This document shows, piece by piece, positions 33,901-42,833 of a stretch of DNA of 64,000 bases; position 1 is the stretch's first letter; every line of letters begins with the position of its first letter. The stretch is from contig NC_088775.1 of assembly GCF_954871325.1 (NCBI RefSeq), forward strand, positions 65,015,561-65,079,560. Direction: 5' to 3'. Below the pieces are notes generated by a model, which worked only from the letters and a program-made list of their open reading frames with translations, was not told the origin of the DNA and made no database searches. The DNA comes from Gordionus sp. m RMFG-2023 (taxonomy: Eukaryota > Nematomorpha > Gordioida > Chordodea > Parachordodidae). Both the position numbers and the translations under genes were made by a program.

Positions 33901-34780
33901 TAAACTCAGTTAAATTGTTGATATTAAAATCACTACCATTATTATTTTGTGTAGGGTTATATTTTTCTTCAACAATCTCTTCAATGTTCATGTTACAATT
34001 GATGTTACTTTGATTCACGTCATTATATTGTAATGGTTTTCTTTGATTAATATACTGATTATAATTTTTCCACGCATTATTTTCTCCATTATTGTTGTTA
34101 TTATAGGATTGATATTGATAACCATATCGATTATTATATTGACTCTGATTTCTTTGATTGTTGTAAGACCAGGAATTGTTTCTCCCATTATAATTATTGT
34201 TTTGCCAAGTACCTCTACCATAATTGTTTGAATTGTTATTGTATTGCCAGGCATTGTTTCTATTATAATTGTTTGCATTATTGTTGTTGTGCCACATGGA
34301 GTTTCTTCCGTAATAGTTTGAATTGTTATTCGAAGATTGGTTATTACGAAAATTTCTAGAGTTACCCTCACTGTCTCGAAAAATATTGTTTTGATAGTTT
34401 CGGCTAGCACTATAATTAGGCCTAAAATCATTATAATTCCTCTTCTTAAAATCAAAATTTTCCTTATGAATGTTACGTCCATCATAATTAAAATTATTTT
34501 CTTTAAAATTATTACGTTCATAATCATTAGAATTATTCTCATTATTACTAAAAGTACTTTTGCATGGTATTTTATCCATGTTTAAATTGTAAAATTTTTT
34601 ATTTTTATCCAATTTTTTATTATTGTCTACATAATTTGTATCGCTAACGTCTGGTTTAATATTGCTGCCATCTAACTCCACTCCTAATTTCATCATCTTA
34701 TCTAAACCTTCGTGCTTATGTTTATTTAACTTCCTTCTGATATTATCATTTAAAGAACAAGTTATTAATTTCTCAATCAT
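30926..34780 (-). CDS. Gypsy-type polyprotein: Asn-rich gag tail, protease, RT, RNase H, integrase
   Basis: A 1284-residue frame. Residues about 75-280 are extremely Asn-rich with RN, YNN and GRN repeats, where many Gypsy elements have a Cys-His zinc knuckle. The aspartic protease has VDTGSKFTIIP near residue 315. The reverse transcriptase covers about 440-640 (WASPITAVYKDNGSVRVCAD, KIDFKDAFLQIPI, FTRLPFGLKTS, FLGMAGYYRKFLNNFAEIA). RNase H covers about 690-830 (GIATDASKRGLGAVLF, NIEREALAIMFAI). Integrase has the H-H-C-C finger near 940-980 and core from HIDYAGPFF near 1017 (IVTDNGTNFTS, YHQQSNGQAERMVR). Family assignment is firm. Confidence 0.93.
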   Translation of the reverse strand: MIEKLITCSLNDNIRRKLNKHKHEGLDKMMKLGVELDGSNIKPDVSDTNYVDNNKKLDKNKKFYNLNMDKIPCKSTFSNNENNSNDYERNNFKENNFNYDGRNIHKENFDFKKRNYNDFRPNYSASRNYQNNIFRDSEGNSRNFRNNQSSNNNSNYYGRNSMWHNNNNANNYNRNNAWQYNNNSNNYGRGTWQNNNYNGRNNSWSYNNQRNQSQYNNRYGYQYQSYNNNNNGENNAWKNYNQYINQRKPLQYNDVNQSNINCNMNIEEIVEEKYNPTQNNNGSDFNINNLTEFKHNDNAFMITLKVNDAVVTMQVDTGSKFTIIPHEMAKQIGIKDLKKSTLQLSAYDGNLIKIIGVTQVKVTYEGITKHLQAVIVKSNKNALLGRMWINAFSNILNKFIANIDTNYEDEIKKLIKDCESKLTKKPINKGNVKIYLRNDAKPKIIPPRRLPYSKIDAVTKELMRWIGDGVIEPVTDVRWASPITAVYKDNGSVRVCADFKDTVNPALEDFRYPLPRINDLIAKLKEGKKFTKIDFKDAFLQIPIDETCRDILTISTHRGYYRFTRLPFGLKTSSAIFQQIMDQIFSDMKDVIFYINDLLITGSSDEVHFNNIKKVFERILSHGLVPNFAKSLFFKKSLRFLGHDIDAKGIHANHDKIEAIVKMPEPKSAAELSTFLGMAGYYRKFLNNFAEIADPLYKIVNKEKWEWNLEHSKSFDDLKTLISLPPALTYFNPELPIGIATDASKRGLGAVLFHTEKDGKEKPIAFASRTLAKSETNYTNIEREALAIMFAIKRFQEYLIGTKFTIIMDHKPLIHIFTKGFKDNSTMSLRLQKWSIILGGYDFNIRYKAGKYNVVPDCLSRLPQVIDDDVIDDIAIINDFGDIPLSFDRIRDETSKDFELSQVMNDIRNNVPIQNKIYENIEQELSIIKDCLYKSDKIIIPSSLRKNILKALHEGHLGAGKIKSLAKDRMWWSGMVNDIDLEVKSCDDCNIYHDNPKKIQNPWVAATKPFERIHIDYAGPFFTKNWLIIVDAYSKFPVIVPVKSITTEFTLKEIYKTISLFGIPETIVTDNGTNFTSKDFEKFCSNYGIKHVLTSAYHQQSNGQAERMVRTFKAHMKRNIKIGLETALDRFLFNYRNTPNDTTGVTPSKRMFNRDIRIKWDLLKPLEDKVGEVFMSLPRNRTFNRGDYVWYKKQGDDTWCKGSIKLKESNTMFQVYTDKGIVSRHIDQLRKRECYNSLKYYEIDPKNSSKGGSVDTKNEIKIPITRPIRIKNKPDYLKDYVLKI

Positions 34781-34895
34781 TCTTGTATCGTTATCAAAAT
34801 CGCATTTTTTATGAAGTTTTGAAATTCTAAAATAAAAAGTATGGAAGGACTCCTCGGCACCTTGTACCGCTAAGTTAAAGTTCTTTATATTTACA

Positions 34896-35162
34896 TTAAT
34901 GTCCTCTTGGAATTAACAGTTTTAATTTACCAAAAACAATATTAAAATCTTTTAACTGTGCTTTAGAACATATCGACGTAACTTGGTCTACAATCTCAAT
35001 TGGTAAGCTGCATAGTAGTGTCCTAATTTTAGATGAGTCTGACTCAATATGTCCTTCAAAGTATGTTTCTATTAAGTTAAGGTAAGTCTCAGATAATTTT
35101 CCTGATAACTTGGGAAATTTAGGAACATATTGAGTGTGTGTAAGAGTTAATTTTTCGTCCAT
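34896..35162 (-). CDS. Gag N-terminal part of the Gypsy element
   Basis: An 88-residue frame beginning MDEKLTLTHTQYVPKFPKLS, then YLNLIETYFEGHIESDSSK. This is the gag start typical of arthropod and other invertebrate Gypsy elements, where a short N-terminus precedes an alpha-helical region with P.F and TYF motifs. It lies between leader frame and polyprotein and should be the capsid-side of gag. Confidence 0.7.
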   Translation of the reverse strand: MDEKLTLTHTQYVPKFPKLSGKLSETYLNLIETYFEGHIESDSSKIRTLLCSLPIEIVDQVTSICSKAQLKDFNIVFGKLKLLIPRGH

Positions 35163-35516
35163 TATATAATTTTATTTGAGTAAAGTAAACTTTCAATATT
35201 TAAAATCGTAAAAGTAAAACATTGTCGTTCATTAAAATCCAATTTAAGTTGTCTAAAAATTTTAATTTTAATCAAGATAATATGGTCCACTAAGTTTTAA
35301 TAGTTTATTTATAAAAATTCTAATTCGAATTCGTAAAGAGGATTTGATCCACTAAGCTTCAATATAATTTGTCTTTGAAAAATTTAATACTAATTCGTGA
35401 CTAAGTTTTTAGAAAAAATTTATTGACATTCTATAAGTTAAATATTGCGTAAATTTATAGGGAAAATTTTCTATAAATATAATGTCAAATATCTAAAGCA
35501 TAAAGATATTTAAATT

Positions 35517-35750
35517 TTAATATTCAATAATTTTACAAAATATAAAAATAAAATTATTGTCATCTAGAATATATGGTTTGCCATTAAGACATATAAATGC
35601 ATTAATCATTTTACGTAAAGATTTAAAATAAAAAACAATTTCGTTTGTCCTAGTATCACGTACATAAGAAAATTCTTTAATTCCCATTTCTTTTAACATA
35701 TCATCAATAATAACGTGTTGAGGTATATCATACGTTTTAAAACAAAACAT
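35517..35750 (-). CDS. Leader ORF of the Gypsy element, RRM-like
   Basis: A 77-residue frame between the 5' LTR and gag. The order MFCFKTYDIPQH, IIDDMLKEMGIKEFSYVRD, EIVFYFKSLRKMINAFICLN, GKPYIL resembles an RNA-recognition motif: beta 1, helix, beta 2-3 with an F-Y-F run where RNP1 sits, helix 2, then NGKxY. Gypsy elements do not usually carry a separate frame here. It is short, so it could be chance; the RRM reading is inference from pattern only. Confidence 0.4.
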   Translation of the reverse strand: MFCFKTYDIPQHVIIDDMLKEMGIKEFSYVRDTRTNEIVFYFKSLRKMINAFICLNGKPYILDDNNFIFIFCKIIEY

Positions 35751-36068
35751 TATTTTTATGAAAAATATTTTTTTATATTTGTATATATATACTCTTATTT
35801 TTTATATATATATATATTTTTTTTTACCTTTTTATAAATTTGTAAATTTGGATAAAATTTTGACTATCGAAAAGAAAAGTCAAAAAAAATTTTATTTTGT
35901 CCTTTAACATCTCCCATATCGAACGACGAATTTGATAAGTATTTCGTTTACTTTTTATTTTTAACAAAAAAATTCAAGGTAAGGATATTTTTTAAATTTT
36001 TCTTTTAAAACTTTTATCATTTAAATTTAATTTAAAATGAAAAACGTACCACCGTAACCGGGGCACCA

Positions 36069-36291
36069 TGTAAATAATAAATGTAAGAACTTATTTTAAC
36101 TATTTTATTATTCTTTTGTTTTCATCCACAAAATTATATATATATATCTTTTTAAAAGTTAATTGAACAACTTAAATATAAAAATAAATAATATTCAAAT
36201 TTAAATCAATCAACATATAAAATAAATAATATTCAAATTTAAATCAATCAACATATAAAATAAATAATATTCAAATTTAAATCAATCAACA
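36069..36291 (-). repeat. 5' LTR of Gypsy element
   Basis: Same length and, by eye, same sequence as the 3' LTR, including the triplicated unit. As the upstream LTR of a minus-strand element it should hold the promoter. Confidence 0.93.
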
Positions 36292-36692
36292 AGAATAAAA
36301 CTATGAAGCAATATTGTTTAAGAGAACTGAACCTATATATTTTTCCTGATTCCTTTTTAAATGATAATTCTGAAAAAGTTAAGAAATTGAAAAATTATCT
36401 TTGGTAATCTTAATTTTAATTTTTAATGTTTTCCTTGGCAATATGCTTAGCGAGAGAGTAAAAAATGCAATAAAATTTTTAAAAGATTTATCTTCCATTA
36501 TTGAAAAAGCTAAGTTATTTTTTATAAAAAATTCAGGAATTAATAATATTTTAATTAAAAAATTGTAGATTGTACATTCCTCAAAATCGAAAGAAATTAA
36601 TGAACATTTGAATATTTAAAAAAAAATGAAGCCAATTAACTCACACTCATTGAGATGCAGAATCCATCTATTTCAAAGATAAAGCACAATCA

Positions 36693-36785
36693 TCTGTTGA
36701 TGAATTAGTTTTTAATTTTGTAATTGAAGAATTACAACCATCAATTGTAGAAAGCACTGCATTTATAAAATTATCAAAAAATTGC
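36693..36785 (+). pseudogene. hAT transposase fragment (EELQPSIVES block)
   Basis: VDELVFNFVIEELQPSIVES then TAFIKLSK matches the hAT N-terminal core motif in which a DxQPFSIVE-like run precedes FxxLI. It shows that the DNA right of the Gypsy insertion continues the same element as the BED finger on its left. Confidence 0.65.
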
Positions 36786-37185
36786 AGCCAACAAAAAATG
36801 TGATGTATAGGCCCACCCTTGTATTAAAAATTAACAAAGTGTTGTATTCGTGTACTAATTATTAATTTGAATACATACTTGTAATTTTAATATTTGTAAT
36901 TTTTATGAAGATTTATTATAAATCGACGAGGGTTAAATATTAATTTGAATATGTAGTCAAGGAATTATTTTTTTATAGACTGGTAATTTTAATTATGTTT
37001 ATGAATACTTGTAATTTTCATTATTTTTTTTTATGAATTTTCATTATACTTGTAATTTTTACATATTAAAAAGATGTATATAAATGGAAAAATTTTAAAT
37101 AAAATCAGTACGTAGTTTTTTTGTATTGAAGAAAATTAGAGTTGTTATTTTAAATTGAAGAAATTAGAGTTGTTACGGTCTCTAC

Positions 37186-37305
37186 TACAACCTTCGACAA
37201 GTTGATTACAATTCATATAAGGAATTGTAACATTCGTTCCTTATTTGTATTAAGTCTCTCCCACTAGCTTCGACAAATAAATTACAATTCTATATAAGGA
37301 GTGGT
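37186..37305. repeat. Two-unit direct repeat
   Basis: CTTCGACAA followed by ATTACAATTC and ATATAAGGA occurs twice about 70 bp apart (37192 and 37268), with TCTCTAC / TCTCCCAC before each. Noncoding, between pieces of the split hAT. Confidence 0.5.
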
Positions 37306-37979
37306 AATACAAAGCATATGACACCATGGCAAAGAAATCAGTAGATTTATTGTGTATCCCAAAAATTGTTTGTACAACTTTGGATTGTTGATCAGCTTAT
37401 CATTGGTATACAAAATATATATTTTATTGATTGATAATATTGTCTTTTAAAAAGTTCTTACTTATTTAGGAATGACGGTACACTGGCTACATCCAGGCAC
37501 TTTTGAGAGGATTTCAGCCTGCTAAGCTTGTAAAAGGCTAGACCAAAGCACATATTTGATTATCTAGCAAAAATAATCTTTAAAATTTTTACCACATATA
37601 AGATACAAAATAAAGTGATCAAATTGCATTACCGACAATGCTAGAAATTATGTAAAAGCTTTCAAGTAAAAAAATTATAATATATTTAATTAAAATTTAT
37701 TAGAGTATAAGTAAGGAGAGGATTGGATAATAAAATAATTCTTCTGCCATTATTTGATATCTTTGAAAATCAAAATACTAAATTTAGTATTGCCTATTTA
37801 ACTAGGCATCATTTCTGTTCAGCTGACCTTTAGATTTCATTGCAAGTGTTGACATTGAAAAGGCAGATAACGTTGTACATTTTAAAACCATTTCAAAAAT
37901 TACATTTTCTAAGTGTAAGCTATTGTAGAATATACATGGACAATCTTCAAACTGTGCAGCCATTTTTAAAGAAAACATA

Positions 37980-38192
37980 GGAAGATATCTGATTAAACCG
38001 GTTATAACAAGATGGAACTCTTTTTATAACTCCGTGAATTTAATAGATAGTCTTATTAATGAGAATTTCCAAAAATTTGACGAATCTTGTAAACCTGAAT
38101 TACAGAGATTTTTAGATAACGACAAGTCGTTCATGGATAAATATAGTATGGTTAGTGGTATTAAGAAATATGATATTTATAACATATGTTAG
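37980..38192 (+). pseudogene. hAT transposase fragment (RWNS block)
   Basis: A 70-codon open stretch: GRYLIKPVITRWNSFYNSVN, LIDSLINENFQKFDES, then ELQRFLDNDKSFMDKYSMV. TRWNS is the hallmark of the central catalytic region of hAT transposases. It starts without ATG because it is an internal piece. The C-terminal dimerisation domain was not found downstream, where palindromic repeats begin. Confidence 0.8.
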
Positions 38193-38203
38193 CGTCAATG
38201 TGT

Positions 38204-38318
38204 TATTTTCGGCAATGTACACATTGCCTGATTATTTTAGGCAATGTGCTACGGTGGTAGGCAGGGTGAATTAGTTATTTCGGCAATGTACACATTGCCT
38301 GGTTTTTTTAGGCAATGT
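38204..38318. repeat. Duplicated 18-bp palindromes GGCAATGTACACATTGCC
   Basis: The perfect palindrome occurs at 38211-38228 and 38282-38299, each preceded by TATTTTC / TATTTC and followed, after a T-rich gap, by another GGCAATGT (38240, 38311). The whole is a direct duplication of a unit about 71 bp long. It begins 12 bp after the hAT RWNS fragment. Confidence 0.75.
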
Positions 38319-38644
38319 ATTATTTTTCTAATATTATATTATTAATAATTTTTTAAGATTATTATTTTACTTAATTTATAATTTTTTTATATAATTTGTT
38401 TTAAATATAATATTTTTATAAAATGATTTTTGATCGCTAATTTTTAATTATGTATTTTTTCCTGATATATCTTTTGATAGCTAATTTTTAATATTATTTT
38501 TTCCTGATTTTTTAATATTATTTTTTACATATTTTTCCCTGACATATTATTTTGATCGCTAATTTTTAATATTATTTTAAATATTTTCTAAGATTATTTT
38601 TTACGTATTTTTTCCCTGAAATCTTTTGATCGTTAATTTTTTAG

Positions 38645-39495
38645 GTAAAAATATAAACTTGTTATATTAAAATTTCAGTGAAGATGTACCATAGAAAAGT
38701 TACAATAGTTATAATCGTTATTTTTGAACTTTTTTGAATTTTTTAAAATTAAATAGGTAAAAATATATATTGTAAAGATGTTAAATTAAAATTTCAGTAA
38801 AGATGTACCATAGAAAAGTGACATTGTCATAGGAAGATGTACCATAGAAAAGTGACAATATAATCGTTATTTCCGAAATTTTTTAAAGCAAATGGGTAAA
38901 AATTTATATTGTAAACAAGTTAAATTAAAATTTTTAGTGAAGATGTACCATAGAAAAGTGACAATTGTCATAATCATTATTTTTGAATTTTTTTAAAGTA
39001 AATGTGTAAAAATATATATTGAAAACAAGTTAAATTAAAATTTCATTAGAAAAGTGACAATTGTCATAATCGATATTTTTGAACTTTTTTAAATTAAATA
39101 GGTAAAAATATATATTGAAGATGTTAAATTATAATTTCAGTAAAGATGTACCATAGAAAAGTGACAATTGTCATAATCGTTATTTTTGAATTTTTTTAAA
39201 GCAAATAAGTAAAAATATATATTGTAAACAAGTTAAATTAAAATTTCTAAGAAGATGTACCATAGAAAAGTGACAATTGTCATAATCTATATTTTTGAAC
39301 TTTATTGAATTTTTTTAAAGCAAATGGGTAAAATAATATAATGTAAACAAGTTCAATTAAAAATGTACCATAGTAAAGTGACAATTGTCATAATCATTAT
39401 TTTTGAACCTTTAAATTTTTTTAAAATAAATAGGTAAAAAAATATATTGTAAACAAGTTAAATTAACAATGAAAATGTACCTAAGAAAAGTAACT
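38645..39495. repeat. Satellite-like tandem array, unit about 105-120 bp
   Basis: About nine decayed units, each with GATGTACCATAGAAAAGTGA, CAATTGTCATAATC, TATTTTTGAA, AAAGCAAATGGGTAAAA and TGTAAACAAGTTAAATTAAA. Starts of the key word lie near 38685, 38803, 38838, 38943, 39150, 39255 and 39363. The last unit (39472) runs into a G tract. No open frame is conserved among units. Confidence 0.85.
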
Positions 39496-40159
39496 AAACG
39501 GGGGGGGGGGAGTGGAAGTAAAAATTATTTAAAAATTACAAAGTATTTACCCCTATCAAAAAACTAAAAATGTGTATATGATATTATAAAAATAATAAGA
39601 AAATATTAAAAATAACGACCTTATAAAATTTGTGAGAAATTTAAAAAAAGGAGTATAAACCCAAGTAAAATTTAAAATATAAACTGGCCAAAGGCCTTCA
39701 AAGAGGGAGTCTAACATTATTCAATTAAATATGTAAAAAAATTACCCAGGTTTTCACCTCTCGCAAAAATCTTAGATACACTTATAGTGTTTGGCATATA
39801 ATCTTAATTATTGTTTAGAATATTTAAATAAACTTGTAATTTTAGATCGTTCATTAAAGTGAATAAATATCACTAAATATACTTACTTTTAGATTTGAAA
39901 TAAAATGTCAAAGCATTGGCGTACGCAGCTGGGGGGGGGGCTGGGGAACAAATCTCCCCCCCCCCAAGCCAAAAAATGCAGATACCAGATATATTTTTTA
40001 AAAATATTATTGTTTATCTTAATTTATATTTTTTAATATTTATTCGTATCTCATATTAAAACTATGATTAAGATAGCATTGTTTCGATACAAAAATCTAT
40101 TGTAAAATTAAAAAATTGATTTGATATATATGAAAAAGAGTACGACGTTTAGGGCCTTA
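39496..40159. other. Spacer with one transposon-like tip
   Basis: Around 39914-39966, CATTGGCGTACGCAGC is followed by long G and then C runs. This resembles MITE ends such as CAAAGGCGTAGCCAGG at 41108, but no partner end was found. The rest is A/T-rich. Confidence 0.4.
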
Positions 40160-41107
40160 TTATTTTTCAATTTTAATTTTTTTTATTGATAATGTTCTAT
40201 TTTTTTTTATTCTAATTTTTTGACATGGTTTTTTAGAATTTTTAGGCTTTAAAAGTATTAATTCCCCGCATGATGACATGACATTTTCTCTTACCCGTTT
40301 TTTACTTCCTTTTATTAAATTTTCTACCTCTTTTTTTAAATCTTCCTCACTAAATTTCTCCCAAATTGTTAAATCTATCTGAAATGACTTATACCCCTCA
40401 GCCAAATAATATTCTCCTTTTCCTATCAAAGCTCTTTCGAGATCTTTTTCTTGTATTTGTACTTTATTATATATTATATCAATTAAATAAATTAAATTAC
40501 TTGATTGCCAATTTGTATAACTTTTAAATACATGATTCATGGACTCACAATTGTTGTTAGTCCATAAATCACTTATAATTTTATTTTTTATTGGGATAAA
40601 CACATGATTGTACAAATTCTTTTCTAAATAAATGTTAATATATTCTATAAAAAAATAGTAGTGATTATTTTCGTAAAATTTTCGTAAAATTTTCGTAAAT
40701 TATTAAGTTTATCAAAAAAAATCTCATCAGAATTGGAAAATATCAAGCCATTGTTACCAAAAATTAAAAATATTATTTTATTTCTTATTACTTCGGGAAC
40801 CCCCTCTTTATCTCTCAAATAATTTTTAATATTTTCTTTTATATGTCTTGTGCACAATAATCGCACAGAATTAGGAAAATTTTGTTTTATGGAGGTATGT
40901 AGAGCTTTTTCATCATCTGTCCCAAAAATTATATTGTTTTTTTTTAAAAATTCCCTCTAAATCTGAAAAGAAATTATTATAAGTTTGATAATCTGCATTC
41001 CCATGCAAATAAACTGGGCCGAGAAAAATTGGATAGTCATTAGTAGACCCAAGTTTGATAGACTTATGCTTAAAAACTGAAGCCGTAACATATAAATCAC
41101 TGAGATT
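40160..41107 (-). pseudogene. MULE transposase, second Asp and Glu segments
   Basis: Continues directly after the MITE: DLYVTASVFKHKSI, PIFLGPVYLHGNADYQTYNN, then in the next frame FGTDDEKALHTSIKQNF, SVRLLCTRHIKENIKNYL, and finally LWTNNNCESMNHVFKSYTNW in 40160-40615 with a Lys-rich tail. Order and spacing fit MULE transposases. Breaks lie near 40925 and 40640. Confidence 0.75.
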
Positions 41108-42281
41108 CAAAGGCGTAGCCAGGATTTTCATAAGGTGGGGGGGGGGAAATTAAAAAATTACTAGGGGCTTCGCTCTCAGACCCCCTTTGGGCGGGTCTTC
41201 GGTCCGCTTTTCCCCGGCCTTCGGCCGGGTTACTTTAGTCTATATATAGTCATAAAATATTTTTACAAATTTTAATAAAAAATAAGCCTGGAACATATGA
41301 AATATATTTTTATTAGTTTATATAAAATAAAAATATAATAAATTACTTGTATTGTATATACCTTAATATAAAAGCATGGTAATAATTTATTCCAAACAAT
41401 TATAAGAAATTTATTTATAAAAAGTAAGTAGACATATAGTTGATTTTACTCTATTATATAGAATTAGTTATAAAATACTAGGTAAATTTCCACTTTTACA
41501 GACATATTTGACAGTGAGAATATATTACAGTTAATAATTTAGCAAATTTTACTAATCAATGCACTTGATATTAAATATAGCAACAATTTGCATTCAAATA
41601 TTTAACGCCATCTATTTATTTTAAGTAAAAATGATATTTAAATTTAATTTTCATATTATTCATCCTACAATGTCTTTAAAAGATATTTTCTGATGTCCTT
41701 ATCAATATTATATAGTTTTCTGTAAGATATATAATTCGCTATATTAGTAAAAATTACTTGATTGTCATTTGATAATTAGATATACTGTAAATCTACGACA
41801 TATAATATTCCACTGTTTGTATTGTGCTTTAATATTTTTTAATTTATGATTTAATTTTATCAATAGTTTTATAATTATATTTTACTTTTATTAAGATAAA
41901 TAAATTAAAATTACTCACTTTATAAAAAATTATATTTGATATATTATATTATTTAGTAATTTTATGGATCTATTATTAATAATTATAATACATTTCACTT
42001 CTATCTTAAGACTTATCTTTGGCTTATATTCCATTTATTAAAAAAAATTTTTGGTTCATTTTACATATTTATAAATTTATTTTCCCAAAAATCTATAAAT
42101 TATGATGAATAGTTTTATAAAAAATATCAACTTTTACATTCTTTCTTTTAAATTATTATTTAAGATATATGCATACATATTTAAGGGTCAGGGAGTGGGG
42201 GGAGGACATTTACAAAAAGTGATAAATTTCTAAAGGGGGGGGGGAATTTCCCCTTGCCCCCCCTCCCTGGCTACGCCTATG
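41108..42281. mobile_element. MITE in the MULE, TIR GGCGTAGCCAGG
   Basis: 1174 bp, ends CAAAGGCGTAGCCAGG and CCTGGCTACGCCTATG, exact 8-bp duplication CTGAGATT at 41100-41107 and 42282-42289. It splits the MULE exactly between NLS and DLYV. Near the left end it has a GC-rich block with a strong hairpin, CCCGGCC TTC GGCCGGG (about 41213-41229), very unlike its A/T-rich body. Long G runs lie by both ends. No coding content. Confidence 0.9.
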
Positions 42282-42619
42282 CTGAGATTAAATGTACGAT
42301 CGAAACCAAGGATTGATGGATTATTTTCTGAACACATATATTTTATATTTTTTATCATTAAGGGTGTATAAAGAATAATAGAAGTAATATTATTTTTTTT
42401 ATGTATTACACTTTGTACAAAAGGGTGCTTTTCAATATTAGAAATTATATTTAATATATTATCAGAAAAATTATTTGAACAAACTATTTTATTTTTTCGA
42501 TTGATATTATATTTTACATTTCGGAGCTGCTTAATATTATTAGGACTCGTTTTAAAATCATTATTTATAATTAAATTTTTATATAATTTAGGAATTTTTT
42601 CTGTTATTACTTTTCTCAA
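42230..42619 (-). pseudogene. MULE transposase, segment with first catalytic Asp
   Basis: MRKVITEKIPKLYKNLIIN leads to VQSVIHKKNNITSIILYTPL and NNPSILGFDRTFNLS. The D in GFDRTF is the first of the D-D-E set. The last 16 residues of this frame belong to the MITE inserted right after NLS; the transposase resumes as NLSDLYVTASVF at 41115 and below. Confidence 0.75.
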
Positions 42620-42833
42620 TTTCTCTTAAAATAGTTGGATGGGCACGTATATACTCTTTTTCATATTTATCTTCATTTATAACATTCACTGGATAAAAAC
42701 CTAGATATTCAACTAAATACACGTTTTTTAAATTAAGTTTAGAGGTATTATCAAATTTATTTAAAATACTAATTTTTCTTTTATAGTTTTCATCCCTTTT
42801 TAAATAAGTATAATATATATTATATATAAACAT
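42588..42833 (-). pseudogene. MULE transposase N-terminal part
   Basis: An 81-residue frame, IYNIYYTYLKRDENYKRK, then VYLVEYLGFYPVNVINEDKY and YIRAHPTILREIEKSN. It continues upstream without a start as KPIYDIIIKSPDKSY, and downstream overlaps the next frame, so a frameshift lies near 42600. No domain call beyond its position in the MULE. Confidence 0.6.

Larger units (their letters stand above)
30165..36291 (-). mobile_element. Gypsy (Ty3)-type LTR retroelement, apparently young
   Basis: 6.1 kb on the minus strand. LTRs at 30165-30387 and 36069-36291 are 223 bp, TG...CA, and I can find no difference between them. The 5-bp target duplication AGAAT lies at 30160-30164 and 36292-36296. A primer-binding site beginning TGGTGCCCCGG abuts the 5' LTR, and a purine tract (GAAGAGGGGG) abuts the 3' LTR. 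Parts in order: a small leader frame, gag, protease, RT, RNase H, integrase. It looks whole or nearly so, with about one possible break in the gag part. Identical LTRs imply a very recent insertion. Confidence 0.93.
29613..38192 (+). mobile_element. Old hAT transposon split by a Gypsy element
   Basis: Plus-strand relics of one hAT transposase lie on both sides of the LTR element at 30165-36291, in the expected order: BED finger (29613-29790), EELQPSIVESTAF (36693-36785), WLHPGTFERISAC then ACKRLD (37468-37545), and the RWNS block (37980-38192). A possible left tip, TAGTGCTGTAAAGTAAC, is at about 29266. No right end was identified. It has several stops and is long dead. Confidence 0.75.

Noticed and set aside
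34015-34585. Ile/Thr-rich open frames on both strands opposite or beside the Gypsy polyprotein
   Set aside because: They are shadows of the Asn-rich repeat coding sequence (AAT/ATT runs) and have low-complexity composition with no family resemblance.
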